Part shown: in pieces, positions 60,007 to 64,000 of the stretch
Layout: every line of letters begins with the position of its first letter
Position numbering within the stretch: the stretch's first letter is position 1
Source of the DNA: Kribbella turkmenica
GTDB taxonomy: Bacteria > Actinomycetota > Actinomycetes > Propionibacteriales > Kribbellaceae
NCBI RefSeq assembly: GCF_004348725.1
Contig: NZ_SMKR01000005.1
Location: forward strand, 1 to 64,000
Reading direction: 5' to 3'
Length of the DNA: 64,000 nt
The notes under the pieces: model-generated
Databases searched by the model: none
Seen by the model: the letters and a program-made list of their open reading frames with translations, nothing else
Told to the model about the DNA's origin: nothing
Program-made: the position numbers and the translations under genes

Positions 60007-60407
60007 ACAGCCTCACTCGTCAACTGCCTGGCCATCGCCATGCCCGCCCCCTGATGTGCCTCCGGTGGCCGATCGTCCCATGTTCCCGGCGCTCCCGACC
60101 AGAGGAAATCACCCAGCGTCACCCACTGCTCCCCCTCACTTGCGCACCGCTACGATCCGCCCCCGACCACGGGCAGGTTCCCCACTCTGCGTCGGCATAG
60201 TCACACGCTCGGCATTCCTCAACGCTGCTTTAACATTTCGGCACGTACGGTCACGAGGGGATCGCACCCAGGTGCCGTCGGCTGACCGTCTGCCCCTACC
60301 CACGACACCGGCTGTTGCAGCAACTGACATCCGCGGCACGCGGCGATCCGGATCAGACCTCTGGCATACTCCGGGCACTGTTCCTTGAGACCCTTGGGGG
60401 GGTCCCC
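60007..60407. other. 401-base region upstream of the subtilase gene
   Basis: No gene is apparent. ACGGTCA (60247-60253) and TGACCGT (60283-60289) form a 7-bp perfect stem with a 29-base loop. CATACT at 60364-60369 may be the -10 of the protease gene, giving a short leader, with a run of seven G (60396-60402) as its ribosome-site region before TTG 60408. The stem is then upstream of the promoter and could be an operator; a riboswitch is not supported. Confidence 0.35.
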
Positions 60408-61829
60408 TTGTCCGTCCGTCCTGCTCAACTCCTGCGCCTGGGCCTGCCCGCGGCGATGGTCGCCGCGACACTGGTGGCGGTCACCGGCTCGTCCGGCACC
60501 GCCGAGGTGTCCGCCGGGACCCGCCCGTTCCCGGCCAACCTCCGCCCCGAGAGGGCGAGCGGACCCGCGTACGACGCCAAGTCCGTGATCGTGCAGTTCA
60601 AGCCCACGGCGACCACGTCGGCCCGCAAGGCCGCGCTGTCCCGGGTCAGGGGCACACCAGACGTCTCGGTCACCTCGGACGTGGTCACCGTCACCGGGGA
60701 CGTGCCGGCCGCCGAGTTGCTGAAGAAGGTCAACGCCGACCCCGCCGTCGAACTGGCCTCCCTCAACTACCTCCGGCGCAAGTCCGCCACCCCGAACGAC
60801 TGGCTCTACCGGAACTACCAGAAGTACCTGCCGTACGTCCGGGTCAACCAGGCTTGGGACCTGACCCGGTCGGCCGGCAGCCAGACCGTCGCCGTCCTGG
60901 ACACCGGTGTCGACGCCGGTCACCCGGACCTGGCCGGCCACCTGCTGCCCGGTTACAACACCTTCAACACCGCCTTGCCGCCGAACGACGGCGACGGGCA
61001 CGGAACGTCGGTCACCGGCATCATCGCGGCCGGCACCAGCAACACCATCGGCATCGCCGGGGTGGCCTGGAACGCGAAGGTCCGGCCGGTGAAGGTGCTC
61101 GACGACAACGGCAACGGCAGCGACGCGAACGTCATCAACGGCATCAACTGGGCGGTCCGCAACGGTGCCCGGGTGATCAACATGTCGCTCGGCGGCGACG
61201 GCGACAACCCGGTCCTGCACACCGCGATCAAGAACGCGGTCGCGAAGGGTGTCGTGCTGGTGGCCGCCTCCGGCAACACCGGCGTCTCGGCTCCGCACTA
61301 CCCGGCGGCGTACCCGGAGGTGCTCTCGGTCGGCGCGACCAGCTGGTACGGCGCCCTGACGGAGTTCAGCACGTACGGCGACACGGTCGACATCGCGGCT
61401 CCCGGCTTCGACATCACCAGCACGGCTCCCAGGGCGAAGACGCCGGCCGGGTACGACCCGTACTGGCTCGGCCTGTCGGGAACGTCGTTCTCGTCGCCGA
61501 TCGTCGCGGGTGTCGCGGCGCTGGTGCGGAACAAGTGGCCCTCGTTCACCCCGGCCCAGGTGATGGCCCGGCTGAAGGCGACCGCCCGCGACGCCGGACC
61601 GCGCGGCATCGATCCGTACTACGGCGCCGGCATGCTGGACGCGTACGCCGCCCTCGGCGGCAAGTGGACCACCGACTTCCCGGTGGCCGGTGCCGACGGC
61701 AACGACCAGCCGTCCCGGGCGGTCGCGCTGACGAGCTCGGCGAGCTCCACCTTCGGGGTGGAGGGCGACGTCGACTGGTACCGGGTCGACTCCCCCGCGG
61801 CCCGCAACCTCGCGGTGTCGCTCACCTGA
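60408..61829 (+). CDS. S8 family (subtilisin-like) serine peptidase, stopped early by TGA
   Basis: This is a secreted subtilase of 473 residues as read. A signal segment (about 8-35) precedes an inhibitor-I9-like propeptide and the catalytic domain with Asp165 (VLDTGVDAG), His198 (GHGTSVTG) and Ser360 (GTSFSSP), all intact. The frame stops at TGA 61827-61829, but the same frame continues with clear homologous-looking sequence for 1.4 kb. The catalytic domain is finished before the stop, so the short product may still be active. TTG 60408 is the best start: it gives a good signal peptide and follows a G-rich ribosome region. Confidence 0.8.
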   Translation: MSVRPAQLLRLGLPAAMVAATLVAVTGSSGTAEVSAGTRPFPANLRPERASGPAYDAKSVIVQFKPTATTSARKAALSRVRGTPDVSVTSDVVTVTGDVPAAELLKKVNADPAVELASLNYLRRKSATPNDWLYRNYQKYLPYVRVNQAWDLTRSAGSQTVAVLDTGVDAGHPDLAGHLLPGYNTFNTALPPNDGDGHGTSVTGIIAAGTSNTIGIAGVAWNAKVRPVKVLDDNGNGSDANVINGINWAVRNGARVINMSLGGDGDNPVLHTAIKNAVAKGVVLVAASGNTGVSAPHYPAAYPEVLSVGATSWYGALTEFSTYGDTVDIAAPGFDITSTAPRAKTPAGYDPYWLGLSGTSFSSPIVAGVAALVRNKWPSFTPAQVMARLKATARDAGPRGIDPYYGAGMLDAYAALGGKWTTDFPVAGADGNDQPSRAVALTSSASSTFGVEGDVDWYRVDSPAARNLAVSLT

Positions 61830-63260
61830 CCGGAGTACAACCTCGAGTACCCGGTGAACATCGGCCCGCGGATCGACGTGTACAACGCCGACCTGGAGTC
61901 GCTGGGAAGCGCGGTCAACCCGTACCCGGCGAACCCGAACGTGCCCGCACCACTGACCGCGACCGCCAACGTCAGCGTCGCCGCCGGCACGACGTACATC
62001 GCCGTTCGCAACGACAACGGCTCGCGGGACACGCGCAAGTACACCTTGACCTTCAGCGAGGAAGGCACGGGCGGAAGCGAGCCCGAGACCGACTATCCCG
62101 TGCGCGACGTCGCGCCGGCCGACCTCTCGGCGGGTGCACCGGTCGCCACCAAGCCGTCGGTGACGTTCGCTCGGGCAATGCTCGCGAGCAGCGTGACGGC
62201 GAGCACGGTCCGGTTGGTGAACGGCAGGACCGGTGCCACCGTCGGTGCCACGGTTGCCTACGACGACGCGACCCGGAAGGCCGTGCTCACGCCGACCGCG
62301 CCGCTGCTCGACAACCAGCCGTACCGGATCGTCGTCAGCGAGGTCCAGGAGGCCGGCGGTGCGTCGCTCGCCCCGTTCAGCAGCGTGTTCACGACGGTCG
62401 ACCTGGCACCGTCGGCCCCGGTGTTCGATGCCGGCGGCGCCTATCTGGCCGCGAACCTGGCGTGGAAGCTCGGGCCGATGTCGGATCTCGACCAGGTGAT
62501 CGTGCGCCGCAACGCGAACAGCAGGGTACCGACCCTGACCACGGGCACGCTCGTCTACGCCGGGACGGCGACCGCCTTCAAGAACACCGGCCTCGCGCAA
62601 GGTGTCACGTACACCTTCGCGGCCTGGGTGAAGGACCGTAGCGGGAAGGTCAGCCCGGTCGCTGTGACTCGGCTGCTCGGGATGAAGACCGGCATCAGGC
62701 TGAGCACGACAGCGGTCAGCTACGGCGGCTCGGTCCTGATCAAGGGCAGCACGTACCGGATCGACAACGTGGCCTACGCCGGCCTGCCGGTCAACCTGTA
62801 CGTGCGGCCGAAGAACGGCACCAGGTTCACCCTGCTGGCGGCGCTGAAGTCGTCGTCGAAGGGGACGATGTCGTTCGTGCACAAGCCGGCGGTGTCGTCG
62901 GTGTACATGCTGACGTTCCCCGGCAACGCCGACCTGATGGGGACCCGGACGCCGGACGTCACCACGCAGGTGACGCCGACGATCTCGGCCACGCTGGCGC
63001 CGGCCTCGATCAGGCTGGGCCAGGTGACGAGGTTCAGCGGGTACGTCGCTCCGGTGCACGCCGGCCAGTACGTCTATCTGCAGCAGTACGGCAACAAGGT
63101 GTGGAAGTCGATCGCCTGGATGAAGCTGAGTGCCTGGGGCGGGTACGCGTTCGGCATCAAGCCGGCCGTCCGCGGACAGATCGCCTACCGCGTCTGGTTC
63201 CCGGGCGACGCCGACCACACGCAGGTGTACACGGTGAACAAGATCCTGACGATCAGCTGA
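61830..63260 (+). pseudogene. C-terminal part of the subtilase, in frame after a premature TGA
   Basis: This region continues the protease frame directly after TGA 61827-61829. It encodes a pre-peptidase C-terminal-like beta domain (EYNLEYPVNIGPRIDVYNADLESLG region), a Big_5/SbsA Ig-like domain (about codons 85-190), a fibronectin-III-like domain, and two more beta-rich repeats ending at 63260. If the TGA is real, this part is not made unless the stop is read through or an internal start (ATG 61860 region) is used. The nucleotide and codon quality do not drop after the stop, which argues for a recent nonsense change or a sequencing error rather than old decay. Confidence 0.75.
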
Positions 63261-63270
63261 CCTCCTGAGC

Positions 63271-63304
63271 CGGCACGCCCCGGGCTGGTGGCCGGGGCGT
63301 GCCG
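63271..63304. terminator. 13-bp hairpin between convergent genes
   Basis: Arms 63271-63283 and 63292-63304 are exact reverse complements of 13 bases with an eight-base loop. It lies 10 bases after the subtilase stop and 20 bases from the stop of the convergent amidohydrolase, so it can end both transcripts. Confidence 0.75.
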
Positions 63305-63323
63305 CTGTCGTCGGGCACAGGTT

Positions 63324-64000
63324 TCAGGGGGCGTAGTGCTGGACCGCGCCTCCCCTGGAGAGATCGACCAACGTGTGCGCGAGGTCGTTGGCCTCAGCCA
63401 GCACCTCGCCGAGATCCAGCGTGGTGAGCCGGCGATCGCGAACGACGACCTCACCGGCCACCAGGACCGTGACGACGTCGGACGAACGCACCGAGTAGAC
63501 CAGGGCCGCTCTGGGATCGTGGATCGGCCGGCAGTGCGGCCCGAAGAGATCGACCAGAGCGATGTCGGCCTGGCGGCCCGGCTCCAGCGCGCCGACCTGA
63601 TCGGCGAGCCCGGCGGCCGCGGCACCACCTCTCGTGGCCAGGCGGAGAGTATCGGAGACGTTCATCCACTCGGCGTCCTGCTCACGTTGCTTCTGTGTCA
63701 GCGCGACCATCCGCAGCGCCTCCCAGACATCCAGCGTGTTGTGGACGGCGGCTCCGTCCGTGCCGATGCCGATTCGGATGCCGACGGACTGCAGGCCTTT
63801 GATAGGCGTGACCGTACCCATGGCGAGCTTGAGGTAGACCTTCGGGCAACTGGCGACCGTGACGCGGTCGGCGTACTGCCCGAGGATCCGCAGATCGGCG
63901 TCGCGGATGCCGCAGCCGTGGGCGATGAGCGCGCCCGCGTCGAGCACGCCGGTGCGCTCGAGGACCTGCACCGGCGTCACGCCGAGGCGGTCGACGGACG
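63324..64000 (-). CDS. ATZ/TRZ-type amidohydrolase (SAH/MTA deaminase-like), N-terminus beyond window
   Basis: The visible 225 codons are the C-terminal part of a metal-dependent deaminase/chlorohydrolase-type amidohydrolase. Metal and catalytic motifs present are ALIAHGCG (His) and IGTDGAAVHN (Asp), with the family segment SCPKVYLKLAMG where HCP is more usual. The C-terminal small beta domain begins at ALEPGRQADIALVDL. The frame is open to the last base, so the start and the HxH strand lie outside. Deamination of a nucleoside-like compound is the family's usual reaction; the exact substrate is uncertain. Confidence 0.8.
   Translation of the reverse strand, partial: SVDRLGVTPVQVLERTGVLDAGALIAHGCGIRDADLRILGQYADRVTVASCPKVYLKLAMGTVTPIKGLQSVGIRIGIGTDGAAVHNTLDVWEALRMVALTQKQREQDAEWMNVSDTLRLATRGGAAAAGLADQVGALEPGRQADIALVDLFGPHCRPIHDPRAALVYSVRSSDVVTVLVAGEVVVRDRRLTTLDLGEVLAEANDLAHTLVDLSRGGAVQHYAP

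Noticed and set aside
60247..60289. A c-di-AMP (ydaO-type) riboswitch before the subtilase
   Set aside because: Only a 7-bp stem and a vague resemblance of one loop were found. The expected paired core is not present, and the likely promoter lies downstream of it.
1..64000. CRISPR array, tRNA, rRNA, IS element or phage genes
   Set aside because: No regularly spaced direct repeats, tRNA cloverleaf, rRNA signature, transposase or integrase motif was seen on either strand by reading.

Overview
The window is very GC-rich, with codon usage, leaderless start codons and gene content typical of a soil actinomycete. Several sugar importers, two GH3 glycosidases and many secreted hydrolases fit a saprophyte of the Kribbella/Nocardioidaceae type, but that placement is inference from gene content. 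The first 12 bases match the Nextera transposon mosaic end, so position 1 is probably a contig end carrying leftover adapter. No tRNA, rRNA, insertion sequence, integrase, phage gene or CRISPR array was seen.

Layout. 1-6.1 kb: the 3' part of an amidohydrolase, a frameshifted GNAT acetyltransferase, and a coupled pair made of a HupE/UreJ-type membrane protein and a large exported metallophosphoesterase with a PQQ-type propeller. 6.1-14.4 kb: an XRE regulator with an SDR dehydrogenase; a TetR regulator with a CPBP membrane protease, divergent from a GH3 beta-glucosidase; an ArsR-like regulator divergent from an MFS exporter. 14.5-21.4 kb: a carbohydrate utilisation divergon, with a lipoprotein binding protein and two MalFG-type permeases on one side, a second GH3 enzyme and a LacI regulator on the other, and a perfect operator-like palindrome between them. 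21.5-28.9 kb: a bifunctional PASTA penicillin-binding protein, a PLP aminotransferase, a PhyH dioxygenase divergent from an AraC regulator, a thioesterase divergent from an HxlR regulator, and a secreted trypsin-like protease. 29-35 kb: an aldehyde dehydrogenase, an M6-type secreted metalloprotease and a Tat-exported phospholipase C. 35-40.5 kb: a complete five-gene Opp/Dpp-type importer with a promoter overlapped by a CAACGTTG operator.

40.8-49.2 kb: a methyltransferase, a BTAD/SARP-type regulator preceded by a large inverted repeat, a 986-residue sacsin-like GHKL ATPase, an SGNH hydrolase, a GNAT acetyltransferase, and a small operon of a hypothetical protein, a DUF2071 protein and possibly a 54-residue basic protein. 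49.3-58.9 kb: a pentose/sugar catabolic locus on the minus strand (ROK regulator, ribose-type ABC ATPase, permease and binding protein, Gfo/Idh/MocA oxidoreductase, xylose isomerase, a decayed ThuA-type gene, and a TIM-barrel epimerase), with most neighbouring genes overlapping or a few bases apart. 59-64 kb: a Cys/His-rich hypothetical protein, a subtilisin-family protease split by an in-frame TGA, and the end of an ATZ/TRZ-type amidohydrolase.

Working together: four sugar or oligosaccharide systems each have a binding protein or glycosidase beside a dedicated regulator or operator, and the secreted proteases, phospholipase and phosphoesterase would feed the importers. Three genes are broken (GNAT frameshift, ThuA-type pseudogene, subtilase nonsense codon). 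The frameshift and the nonsense codon could be assembly or sequencing errors; the ThuA-type gene has several independent lesions and looks truly degenerate. I found no clear new defence or biosynthetic system. The least explained items are the HupE/phosphoesterase pair, the sacsin-like ATPase, the 54-residue ORF, and the inverted repeats before the BTAD regulator and the sugar ABC ATPase gene.
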